A stretch of 64,000 nt of DNA from contig NZ_AKIZ01000016.1 in assembly GCF_000282595.1 (NCBI RefSeq), forward strand, positions 62,001-126,000. Direction: 5' to 3'. Each line of letters begins with the position of its first letter. Within the stretch, counting starts at the first letter, position 1. A program made the translations under genes and the position numbers. Positions 35,665 to 42,946 of this stretch are shown piece after piece. The DNA comes from Phyllobacterium sp. YR531. Lineage in GTDB: Bacteria; Pseudomonadota; Alphaproteobacteria; Rhizobiales; Rhizobiaceae. The notes under the pieces are model-generated. The model ran no database searches. It saw nothing but the letters and a program-made list of their open reading frames with translations, and had not been told where the DNA came from.

Positions 35665-36249
35665 ATGATATATCGATCAGGTCTATGGCTCATTTTTGCA
35701 TTGGTGCTGACATTTGGCATCACCCCGACGTTACTGCCCGCGCATGCGACAGACGCAGCTTGGGCTCGTGTTCAGCGCGGCGGTTATACAATTCTCATTC
35801 AGGGCGGCGATGCTTCGGGTGCACTTAGCCCTGCATCTGACGTGTCGGCAGATTGCACCACACGCACTTTATCCGATCGCGGACACCAGCTGGCACAGAA
35901 GCTCGGCGCGCGATTTGCCGCTCGCGGTGTGCGAATCGACAGGGTACTAACCAGTTCAACCTGCAATGCCCGTGAGACAGCTCGCCTTTCTTTTGGCTCT
36001 TCCCCAACAGAAATATTCGCGCCACTTGATCAAGCAGACGGTGATGATTCCGCACGCAAAACACAACTCGAACAGATTCGGACGACTATCCTTACTTTTA
36101 AAGGCTCCGGAAATCTCGTTTTACTCACGGATCGTACCAATATAATGGCGCTAACAGGAGTTACGCCCCGACCGACTGAAGCTGTTGTAACGGCACCCGC
36201 TGAAGACGGAGAAACCATTCACGTTGCTGGAAGAATCATATTCGACTAA
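35665..36249 (+). CDS. Exported histidine-phosphatase-fold protein lacking the catalytic histidines
   Basis: 194 residues with a signal peptide (about 1-28, hydrophobic core LWLIFALVLTFGITPTLL then AHA). The rest follows the rhizobial periplasmic histidine-phosphatase pattern: GGYTILIQGG, DCTTRTLSDRGHQLAQKLG, VLTSSTCNARETARLSFG and NIMALTGVTP. The catalytic Arg-His of the usual LMRHA motif is Q46-G47 here, and the second catalytic His of VTHQVN is D156 (LLTDRTN). It is therefore probably not a phosphatase but a binding or scaffolding pseudoenzyme. It sits 106 bases upstream of acpXL on the same strand. Confidence 0.75.
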   Translation: MIYRSGLWLIFALVLTFGITPTLLPAHATDAAWARVQRGGYTILIQGGDASGALSPASDVSADCTTRTLSDRGHQLAQKLGARFAARGVRIDRVLTSSTCNARETARLSFGSSPTEIFAPLDQADGDDSARKTQLEQIRTTILTFKGSGNLVLLTDRTNIMALTGVTPRPTEAVVTAPAEDGETIHVAGRIIFD

Positions 36250-36355
36250 TCACCACTTGCTGTTGGGTCTTTCCCTAGCCTGCGAAAAAAGCTAGATACC
36301 GGCTCATCAGATAGCAGTGTCTTAGACCAGACACCGGAAACCAAAGGAAAATCAA

Positions 36356-36637
36356 TTGTCCGACACATTCGACAAAGTCGCCGATATCATTGCTGAAACC
36401 AGCGAAATCGATCGCGACAGCATTACGCCGGAAAGCCATACAATCGACGATCTTGGCATCGACAGTCTGGATTTCCTGGATATCGTTTTCGCAATCGACA
36501 AGGCATTCGGTATCAAGATTCCTCTTGAGCAGTGGACACAGGAAGTCAATGACGGCAAAGTTCCGACCGAAGAATATTTCGTGTTGAAGAACCTCTGCGC
36601 CAAGATCGACGAACTCGTCGCTGCCAAAAAGGCCTGA
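36356..36637 (+). CDS. acpXL: AcpXL, acyl carrier protein for very-long-chain fatty acid of lipid A
   Basis: 93 residues, longer than housekeeping ACP (about 78). The phosphopantetheine serine is S37 in [10 protein letters not shown]. The extended C-terminal half ([19 protein letters not shown]) is specific to AcpXL of Rhizobiales. It carries the growing C26-C28 chain later transferred to lipid A. The start is TTG at 36356, the codon seven bases after AAGGAA and giving the expected N-terminus [10 protein letters not shown]; no ATG is available. It heads the cluster running to lpxXL. Confidence 0.95.
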   Translation: MSDTFDKVADIIAETSEIDRDSITPESHTIDDLGIDSLDFLDIVFAIDKAFGIKIPLEQWTQEVNDGKVPTEEYFVLKNLCAKIDELVAAKKA

Positions 36638-36708
36638 TCCGCAGACCATCGCGGATAGTGAAACATAGCCATTAACCGGATGCACCGTAACAACGGTGTT
36701 GCGAGACA

Positions 36709-37893
36709 ATGCAAAACAACACCGTCGTTATCACAGGCATCGGACTCATCTCCTCTTTAGGAGAAGGCGTCGATGCACATTGGCAGGCCTTCAACGATGG
36801 AGCAAAACCTCACATCGATGGCGAGCGGTTTCAGCCCTACACAGTGCATCCGCTGGGTGAAGTCGACTGGAATGCCCAAATTCCAAAACGCGGCGATCAG
36901 CGGCAGATGGAAACGTGGCAGCGCATTGGTACCTATACTGCCGGCTTGGCATTGCAGGATGCAGGTATAAAGGACGATGAAGCTTTATGCGCAACCATGG
37001 ATATGGTTGTGGCAGCTGGCGGCGGCGAACGTGACGTAACTGTCGATACGCAAATTCTCGCCGAGGCGCGTGTTCGCAATGATCTTGGAACGATGCTGAA
37101 TGAAAAGCTCTCAACGGAATTGCGCCCAACGCTTTTCCTCGCACAGCTTTCCAATCTTCTCGCAGGCAATATCTCCATTGTACACAAGGTGACGGGATCT
37201 TCGCGCACATTCATGGGTGAGGAAGGTGCCGGTATTTCGGCTATCGATACAGCCGTATCGCGCATTCGTTCGGGCCAGAGCACCCACGCTCTCGTGGGCG
37301 GTTCATACAATGCCGAGCACCCCGATATGCTGCTGGGTTTCGAGTTGAACCAGATGCTGAAGACCGACGGCTGGTCGCCCGTTTGGCAAAGAGCAACCTC
37401 TGCAGGTGGAGGAATTGTTACGGGATCGGGCGGCGCCTTTCTTGTGCTGGAAAGCGCGGATCATGCAAAGAAGCGTGGCGTTCGAGCCTACGCTGCTATT
37501 GACGGTATTTATAGCTCGCAAATCCGCCGCAACCGCGAAAATCTAAGCGAAACAATCGCCAAGCTCCTGGGTGCAGCAAGTGCCGAACAGGCGGCCGATC
37601 TGATTGTTTCGGGTTCGACCGGTGCAAAGGCAGCCACCGCTGCGGAGAAGACGGCGCTTGATGCCTTCTCTAGTGCGACAGTGCGCGGTCTCTCCAGTAA
37701 AACCGGACATTTGCGCGAAGCGCAATTTCCTCTTGCTGTTGCAATCGCAGCATTGAGTGTTTTCAACGGGGCTACCTTTCCTCCGCTCGATAGCGAAAAT
37801 GAGGCAACTGGTCCGGCAAATATCTCCAGTGCACTCGCGACTTCGATTGGCGCGACCCGCAGTGAAGGCGTTGCCCGCCTGAGCAAGGTTTAA
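36709..37893 (+). CDS. Ketosynthase-like protein without active-site cysteine (chain-length-factor-like), VLCFA cluster
   Basis: 394 residues with a FabF-type thiolase fold: TVVITGIGLISSLGEG at the N-terminus and SSKTGHLREAQ late. Aligning MGEEGAGISAIDTAVSRIRSG with the usual TACATGxxAIxxAxxxIRSG places E172 where the nucleophile Cys should be. The first catalytic His (NAHGTS) is replaced by SGSTG (G302); only K331 and H334 of the KTGH motif remain. It cannot condense acyl chains itself and may pair with the next gene's active enzyme. Family naming in rhizobia is FabF2XL/FabF1XL. Confidence 0.85.
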   Translation: MQNNTVVITGIGLISSLGEGVDAHWQAFNDGAKPHIDGERFQPYTVHPLGEVDWNAQIPKRGDQRQMETWQRIGTYTAGLALQDAGIKDDEALCATMDMVVAAGGGERDVTVDTQILAEARVRNDLGTMLNEKLSTELRPTLFLAQLSNLLAGNISIVHKVTGSSRTFMGEEGAGISAIDTAVSRIRSGQSTHALVGGSYNAEHPDMLLGFELNQMLKTDGWSPVWQRATSAGGGIVTGSGGAFLVLESADHAKKRGVRAYAAIDGIYSSQIRRNRENLSETIAKLLGAASAEQAADLIVSGSTGAKAATAAEKTALDAFSSATVRGLSSKTGHLREAQFPLAVAIAALSVFNGATFPPLDSENEATGPANISSALATSIGATRSEGVARLSKV

Positions 37894-37904
37894 AGGATAT
37901 TCAG

Positions 37905-39182
37905 ATGTCCAAATATACTGATCATTTAGGCCGCCCTCTTGTCGCAATTACCGGCCTTGGCGTAGTCTCGTCCCTTGGCCAAGGTAAGGAAGAAAACTGG
38001 GCAGCTCTTACATCCGGTACATCCGGCATTCATACGATTACGCGTTTTGCGCTTGATAATCTACGCACGCAAATTGCCGGAACTGTCGATTTTCTTGAAG
38101 AGAGCAGCCAAGGAGCATCCGCGCTATCACAGAAGCTCGCCTCCCTTGCAGCAGAAGAAGCTATTACCCAGGCCGGTCTACCTGTCGACGATTTTGGCGG
38201 GCCGTTGTTTCTCGCAGCACCACCTGTCGAACTTGAATGGCGCAATCGCTTCATTCTTGATGCGCTTGTAAAGGCCGAAGGAGAGCCAGGTTACGACCTT
38301 TTGCTTGCAGCGTGCCGTCGCGCACCGCAAAATGCCATGTTCAACACGGCTGAGTTTGGATTTATCGCTGAATGCATTGCTGACAAGTTTGGAACGCGCG
38401 GATTGCCGATTACTCTATCAACGGCCTGCGCTTCCGGTGCAACTGCAATTCAGCTTGGGGTAGAAGCAATTCGGCGCGGTGAAAGTGACCGGGTTCTGTC
38501 GATCGGAACCGACGGCTCGGTATCGGCGGAAGCCCTTATCCGTTTTTCGCTGCTGTCGGCACTTTCCACGCACAACGAGCCTGCTCACAAAGCGGCAAAG
38601 CCATTTTCCAAGGACCGTGATGGTTTCGTCATGGCGGAAGGTTCGGGTGCACTTGTCATGGAATCGCTGGAGACTGCGGTTGCTCGTGGTGCAAATATTC
38701 TCGGTATCATGCGTGGGTGCGGCGAAAAGGCCGATGACTTCCATCGTACCCGGTCAAAGCCAGATGGGTCGCCAGCAATCGGGGCTGTTCGCGCAGCTTT
38801 AGATGATGCCGGCATTAAGGAAGACGCCATTGACTACATTAATGCGCACGGTACCTCCACTCCGGAGAACGACAAGATGGAGTATCTCGCTCTCTCGACA
38901 GTGTTTGGCGAGCGCATTTCATCACTGCCCGTTTCTTCGAACAAATCGATGATTGGTCATACTCTGACCGCTGCCGGTGCGATTGAAGCAGTCTTTTCAG
39001 TTCTCACAATTCAGACCGGGACAATTCCACCAACTATCAATTATGATAATCCGGATCCTGCAATCGTGCTTGATGTTGTCCCCAATGTGAAGCGTGAAGC
39101 AAGCGTTTCAGCGGTGCTTTCAAGCTCTTTTGGATTTGGTGGACAAAATACGTGTCTTGTAATGACAGCAGAACCAAACTAA
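37905..39182 (+). CDS. Beta-ketoacyl-ACP synthase (FabF type), VLCFA cluster
   Basis: 425 residues with an intact KAS II active site: nucleophile C175 in LSTACASGATAIQ, His in INAHGTSTPENDK, and Lys/His in NKSMIGHTLTAAGA. It should extend the acyl chain on AcpXL towards C26-C28 by condensation with malonyl-ACP. It starts 11 bases after the cysteine-less ketosynthase and probably forms a pair with it. Both belong to the acpXL-lpxXL cluster typical of Rhizobiales with very-long-chain lipid A. Confidence 0.92.
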   Translation: MSKYTDHLGRPLVAITGLGVVSSLGQGKEENWAALTSGTSGIHTITRFALDNLRTQIAGTVDFLEESSQGASALSQKLASLAAEEAITQAGLPVDDFGGPLFLAAPPVELEWRNRFILDALVKAEGEPGYDLLLAACRRAPQNAMFNTAEFGFIAECIADKFGTRGLPITLSTACASGATAIQLGVEAIRRGESDRVLSIGTDGSVSAEALIRFSLLSALSTHNEPAHKAAKPFSKDRDGFVMAEGSGALVMESLETAVARGANILGIMRGCGEKADDFHRTRSKPDGSPAIGAVRAALDDAGIKEDAIDYINAHGTSTPENDKMEYLALSTVFGERISSLPVSSNKSMIGHTLTAAGAIEAVFSVLTIQTGTIPPTINYDNPDPAIVLDVVPNVKREASVSAVLSSSFGFGGQNTCLVMTAEPN

Positions 39183-39198
39183 TCCGGGACCTGAATTA

Positions 39199-39245
39199 GA
39201 GCAATTCCAATAAAATATGGAAACCAATTTTCCAATTGGAATTGC
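39199..39245. repeat. Palindromic intergenic repeat element
   Basis: GCAATTCCAA (39201-39210) pairs with TTGGAATTGC (39236-39245), enclosing a smaller inverted repeat (GGAAA...TTTTCC). The pattern of GAGCAATTCC, A-rich arm, CC-GGAATTGC looks like a diverged copy of a short palindrome I recall between genes in Brucella and other Rhizobiales. It lies between the ketosynthase and dehydrogenase genes and may fold as a stem-loop in their shared transcript. Confidence 0.5.
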
Positions 39246-39308
39246 ACAAACCAAAAAAACAAGCGTTCGACTGCTTCTTTAACAGCCGAATAGCTCCAGG
39301 AAACGGAC

Positions 39309-40337
39309 ATGCGCGCACTACAGCTGATTGAAGATCGTAAACTCGAAATCGTTGATGTTGCTCCGCCGCCTCCACCAGATGCGGGCGAAGTGACGGTCAA
39401 TATCAAGGCGGTTGCGCTCAATCATATCGACGTATGGGGCTGGCGCGGCATGGCTTTCGCCAAGCGCAAAATGCCTTTGACAATCGGCGCAGAAGCATCC
39501 GGTGTCGTCGATGCTATTGGACCCGGCGTCAGTAATTTGCTCCCGGGGCAATTGGTTTCGATTTACGGCGCACAGACCTGTGGCCTTTGCCGTGCTTGCC
39601 GTGAAGGACGGGACAATCTTTGCGAGCATGTCTCCGGCGTCCATGGCTTCCATCTTGATGGTTTCGCTCAAGAGAAGGTCAATCTGAAGGCACGGCTTCT
39701 GGTTCCTGCACCTCCAGGGGTAGATGAAATCGGTGCAGCGGTCGCCCCCGTTACGTTTGGAACTGTCGAACATATGCTGTTTGACAATGCAAAGCTCGAA
39801 CCCGGTGAAACTATTCTCGTACATGCGGGCGGATCAGGCATCGGTTCAGCAGCGATCCAGCTTGCAAAAAAAATGGGCTGTACGGTCATCACAACTGTCG
39901 GTTCAGATAACAAGATCGAAAAAGCCAAGGAACTTGGAGCGGATCACGTTATCAATTACCGCGAAGATCGCTTTGAAGGCGTTGTCCGCAAGCTTACCAA
40001 GAAAAAGGGGGTCGACGTTGTTTTCGAACATGTTGGCGCTGATACTTGGGCTGGTTCAATGCTATCGCTGCGGCGTGGTGGACGCCTCGTAACCTGCGGA
40101 TCAACTTCGGGTGTTTCCACCAGCATGAATTTGATGATGCTTTTCCAGCAGCAATTGAAGCTGCTCGGTTCGTTTGGCTGCCGTATGGAAAACATGGCCG
40201 ATGCCATGCAGAAGATGGCGCGCGGTCTGATTAAACCCGTCATCGATACCGAGGTCAGTTTCGACGATATCGACACCGCGCTGAAGCGGATGGAAGGGCG
40301 GGACGTTTTCGGCAAGATCATTTTGCGCGTTAACTGA
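39309..40337 (+). CDS. Zinc-type alcohol dehydrogenase/enoyl reductase family protein, VLCFA cluster
   Basis: 342 residues of the medium-chain dehydrogenase family. The N-terminal domain carries a structural-zinc-like cysteine group, CGLCRACREGRDNLCEH. The coenzyme domain shows HAGGSGIGSAAIQLAKKMGC and ELGADHVINYRED. In rhizobia the gene at this place (adh2XL/fabXL) is thought to reduce the enoyl intermediate or otherwise aid very-long-chain synthesis; this is by position. It follows the active ketosynthase after a 126-base gap and ends six bases before lpxXL. Confidence 0.87.
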   Translation: MRALQLIEDRKLEIVDVAPPPPPDAGEVTVNIKAVALNHIDVWGWRGMAFAKRKMPLTIGAEASGVVDAIGPGVSNLLPGQLVSIYGAQTCGLCRACREGRDNLCEHVSGVHGFHLDGFAQEKVNLKARLLVPAPPGVDEIGAAVAPVTFGTVEHMLFDNAKLEPGETILVHAGGSGIGSAAIQLAKKMGCTVITTVGSDNKIEKAKELGADHVINYREDRFEGVVRKLTKKKGVDVVFEHVGADTWAGSMLSLRRGGRLVTCGSTSGVSTSMNLMMLFQQQLKLLGSFGCRMENMADAMQKMARGLIKPVIDTEVSFDDIDTALKRMEGRDVFGKIILRVN

Positions 40338-40343
40338 TCACGG

Positions 40344-41279
40344 ATGAAACTCGATAGAAAGCTAGCTCTGTATCGCTGGAGCCAGAAGGTGAAGTCAGTC
40401 AACTACTGGCTGTCGGCAAACGTTATCTTCGGCATACTCTGGTTATTACGTCAGCTGCCCGCAAGGGCAGCGATGGATTTCATCGACGCGTCTGCCCGCA
40501 AGATTGGCCCGCTGATGGGTCGCCATCGTGTTGCGATGACCAATCTGCGCAAAGCCTATCCGGAAAAACCGGAAGAAGAACTGCAGCAGATCGCCCGTGA
40601 CATGTGGGGCAACATGGCACGGCTGACAGCAGAATATGTCTTCCTGGATGCAATCTTTGACTATGACCCTCACAGCGACAAGCAGGGATTGATCGAAGTA
40701 CAGGGACGGGAAATTTTCGAACGTATCCGCGACGAGAAAGATCGGCCGCATATTTTCTTTACCGGCCATACTGGCAATTTCGAACTGCTTCCGATCTGCG
40801 CCGCCACATTTGAATTGAACGTAACGGCCCTCTTCCGTCCACCGAACAATCCTTACATTGCCAGAAAAATCCTTGGTGCACGCCGCACGAATATGGGCCA
40901 TCTCGTGCCGTCAAAAGCCGGCGCGGCGTGGTCGTTAGCTAGCGTTCTCAACGCTGACGGCAATGTCGGCATGCTCGTCGATCAAAAATTCCATCGGGGA
41001 ATTCCAACGACTTTCTTTAATCGCCCGTGCAAAACCAACCCCCTGTTGGCGAAGCTTGCGCGGCAATATGAGTGCGATGTTTACCCGGCGCGCTGTGTAC
41101 GCTTGCCGGGCGGTCGCTTCCGTCTGGAACTTGAGGAAAAGATGGAACTGCCACGCGATGCTAAGGGCGCTATTGACCTTGCCGCGACAGCACAAGCACT
41201 AAACGACAAGGTTGAGAGCTGGGTCCGTGAATATCCCGGCCAATGGATGTGGTTCCACAAGCGCTGGAATAAATCGTAA
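40344..41279 (+). CDS. lpxXL: LpxXL, very-long-chain acyltransferase of lipid A
   Basis: 311 residues, LpxL/LpxM family. It transfers the C26-C28 chain from AcpXL to the lipid A precursor at the inner membrane. The catalytic H-x4-E motif is in FFTGHTGNFELLP. A hydrophobic N-terminal segment (NVIFGILWLLRQLPA) associates it with the membrane, and FHRGIPTTFFNRPCKTNP matches the family. Its end abuts the convergent soeC gene directly (41279/41280). Last gene of the acpXL cluster. Confidence 0.93.
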   Translation: MKLDRKLALYRWSQKVKSVNYWLSANVIFGILWLLRQLPARAAMDFIDASARKIGPLMGRHRVAMTNLRKAYPEKPEEELQQIARDMWGNMARLTAEYVFLDAIFDYDPHSDKQGLIEVQGREIFERIRDEKDRPHIFFTGHTGNFELLPICAATFELNVTALFRPPNNPYIARKILGARRTNMGHLVPSKAGAAWSLASVLNADGNVGMLVDQKFHRGIPTTFFNRPCKTNPLLAKLARQYECDVYPARCVRLPGGRFRLELEEKMELPRDAKGAIDLAATAQALNDKVESWVREYPGQWMWFHKRWNKS

Positions 41280-42179
41280 TCAATAGTAGTTCATGACCGC
41301 GTGCTTTGCTTCCGCGAAAAACAACCAGCGCTCTACAAAAACACCCAGTGCGTAACCGGCAAGGGCGATGAGCGATACAATTTGTGCCGCTAAGCCAGAT
41401 CCCAGTGCCATAGCCCCCAGCAAGGCAACAATTGGCAAAACTATGCCGCTCAGCAATGTAATCATCCAGAGCTTGGCTGCGTGTTTACGGGCAATACGAA
41501 AGCCCATTTCGCGCGTAAGGTAATTACCAAGCGAATGTGGCCGTTCAAACAGCCGCACCTTCCCTATGAAGCCAAGACCCGTAGCACTTTCAGGTGTTGA
41601 ACGAGGTGCTTGAGTTAACATGCGATTGCGCCACATCATTTTGGTAACCAGCCCCGAAAGCAAGAAGGCTACCGCTAACAATTGGAGTACAAGCTTACCG
41701 GAAAAAACGCTTGCCAATACAAGCCCGCCTGTGAGCGATAGCAGCAGGAAACAAACTGGTGTTAGCCATGTATACCAGGCGTCTATGGTCTTGAGCGAAC
41801 CATAAATCATTGATGTGCAATAGACTGTTAGCAGCGAACCGAATGCGCTTATCAAACCCAAAATCACGTCATGCTTGCTCGTAAAAATAGCCAGGCCAGC
41901 GCTTAACATCAAAGGAATAAATGTTGCAATTGCCATCACGCCCTCGCGAGAAAGCCAGCTGGAACGCCATTGGCTTAAGGCGCGCCAAGCGCGTTGTGGA
42001 TTTCCCAAATGGAAAAGCGAGGCGATCAAACCAGTTCCAATCAGAGCCAGAGAGGCCAGATAGGCAAACTTGGTAGAAATCAGTGCAGGGTCAAGAAACC
42101 CGAGGCCGAGAATAACTGCAAGGCCATAACCTAGTCCCGACAAAGTCGTGAAGATGATCATAGAAAAGGCTGGATGCAT
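41280..42179 (-). CDS. soeC: SoeC, membrane anchor of sulfite dehydrogenase (DmsC-like)
   Basis: 299 residues with about eight transmembrane helices, DmsC/NrfD type. It anchors the SoeAB pair to the inner membrane and passes electrons to quinone. Features are the start PAFSMIIFTTLSGLGYGLAV, then SLFHLGNPQRAWRALSQWRS and WLSREGV, both typical of DmsC. The ATG overlaps the soeB stop by one base (TGATG). Assignment as SoeC rather than a DMSO reductase anchor follows from the SoeA partner. Confidence 0.83.
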   Translation of the reverse strand: MHPAFSMIIFTTLSGLGYGLAVILGLGFLDPALISTKFAYLASLALIGTGLIASLFHLGNPQRAWRALSQWRSSWLSREGVMAIATFIPLMLSAGLAIFTSKHDVILGLISAFGSLLTVYCTSMIYGSLKTIDAWYTWLTPVCFLLLSLTGGLVLASVFSGKLVLQLLAVAFLLSGLVTKMMWRNRMLTQAPRSTPESATGLGFIGKVRLFERPHSLGNYLTREMGFRIARKHAAKLWMITLLSGIVLPIVALLGAMALGSGLAAQIVSLIALAGYALGVFVERWLFFAEAKHAVMNYY

Positions 42180-42946
42180 CAGATTCTATCCAGCGTTTTG
42201 TCAAGCCATGCGAAAAAGCCGCGGGCACCTTCAGTGTTCTCTGCAAGCGGGACTATCGGAGCGACATCGCTCAACGAACTGCGGGGGCGTGGTGGCAGAT
42301 ACTTGTTCGTTGGTCTTGTATCCTGTTCCGGCATGAGATCGAAACCACCCCGCTCGGCAACCATGATCGAAACATCGGAATTCGGATTGCCCAGATCACC
42401 GAAATGGCGCGCATTGACCGGGCAAGTTCTCACGCATGAAGGCACACGATCCTCCTGCTTCAACGTCTCGTTGTAAATCCGATCAACACAAAGCGTGCAT
42501 TTCTTCATCACGCCAGCCGCCAGATCCATCTCACGTGCACCATAGGCGCAAGACCAAGCGCAAAGCCCGCAGCCAATACATTTATCCTCGTCCACGAGAA
42601 CGATACCATCCTCGGAGCGTTTGTAAGACGCCCCTGTCGGACAAACGGTTACGCAAGGGGCATCTTCGCAATGCAAACAAGACTTTGGAAAATGCACGAC
42701 GCGCGCATCACCTGCTTGGCCAATGATCTGGCCGCCTTCTGGAGTAACTTCGAAGCTGTGGATGCGGTTTAGAAATGTGCCGGATACATCTTCGCCATAC
42801 GCGTGCTGGTCCGACAAAGCATTCCCGTAACCACCGGTATTCCATTCCTTACAACTGATGACGCAGGCGTGGCAGCCGACACAAACGTCTAGATCAATGA
42901 CAAGACCAAGCTTTTTTGAGCTGCGGGTTTGTGGCAGGCTGGTCAT
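42179..42946 (-). CDS. soeB: SoeB, four-cluster iron-sulfur subunit
   Basis: 255 residues from ATG 42946, which overlaps the soeA stop (ATGA) and follows GGAG. Sixteen cysteines form four [4Fe-4S] sites: CVGCHACVISCK, CLHCEDAPCVTVCP, CIGCGLCAWSC and CTLCVDR with CVRTCP. It wires electrons between the molybdenum subunit and the membrane anchor. DmsB/PhsB-type proteins share this layout, and the neighbours decide the name. Confidence 0.88.
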   Translation of the reverse strand: MTSLPQTRSSKKLGLVIDLDVCVGCHACVISCKEWNTGGYGNALSDQHAYGEDVSGTFLNRIHSFEVTPEGGQIIGQAGDARVVHFPKSCLHCEDAPCVTVCPTGASYKRSEDGIVLVDEDKCIGCGLCAWSCAYGAREMDLAAGVMKKCTLCVDRIYNETLKQEDRVPSCVRTCPVNARHFGDLGNPNSDVSIMVAERGGFDLMPEQDTRPTNKYLPPRPRSSLSDVAPIVPLAENTEGARGFFAWLDKTLDRI

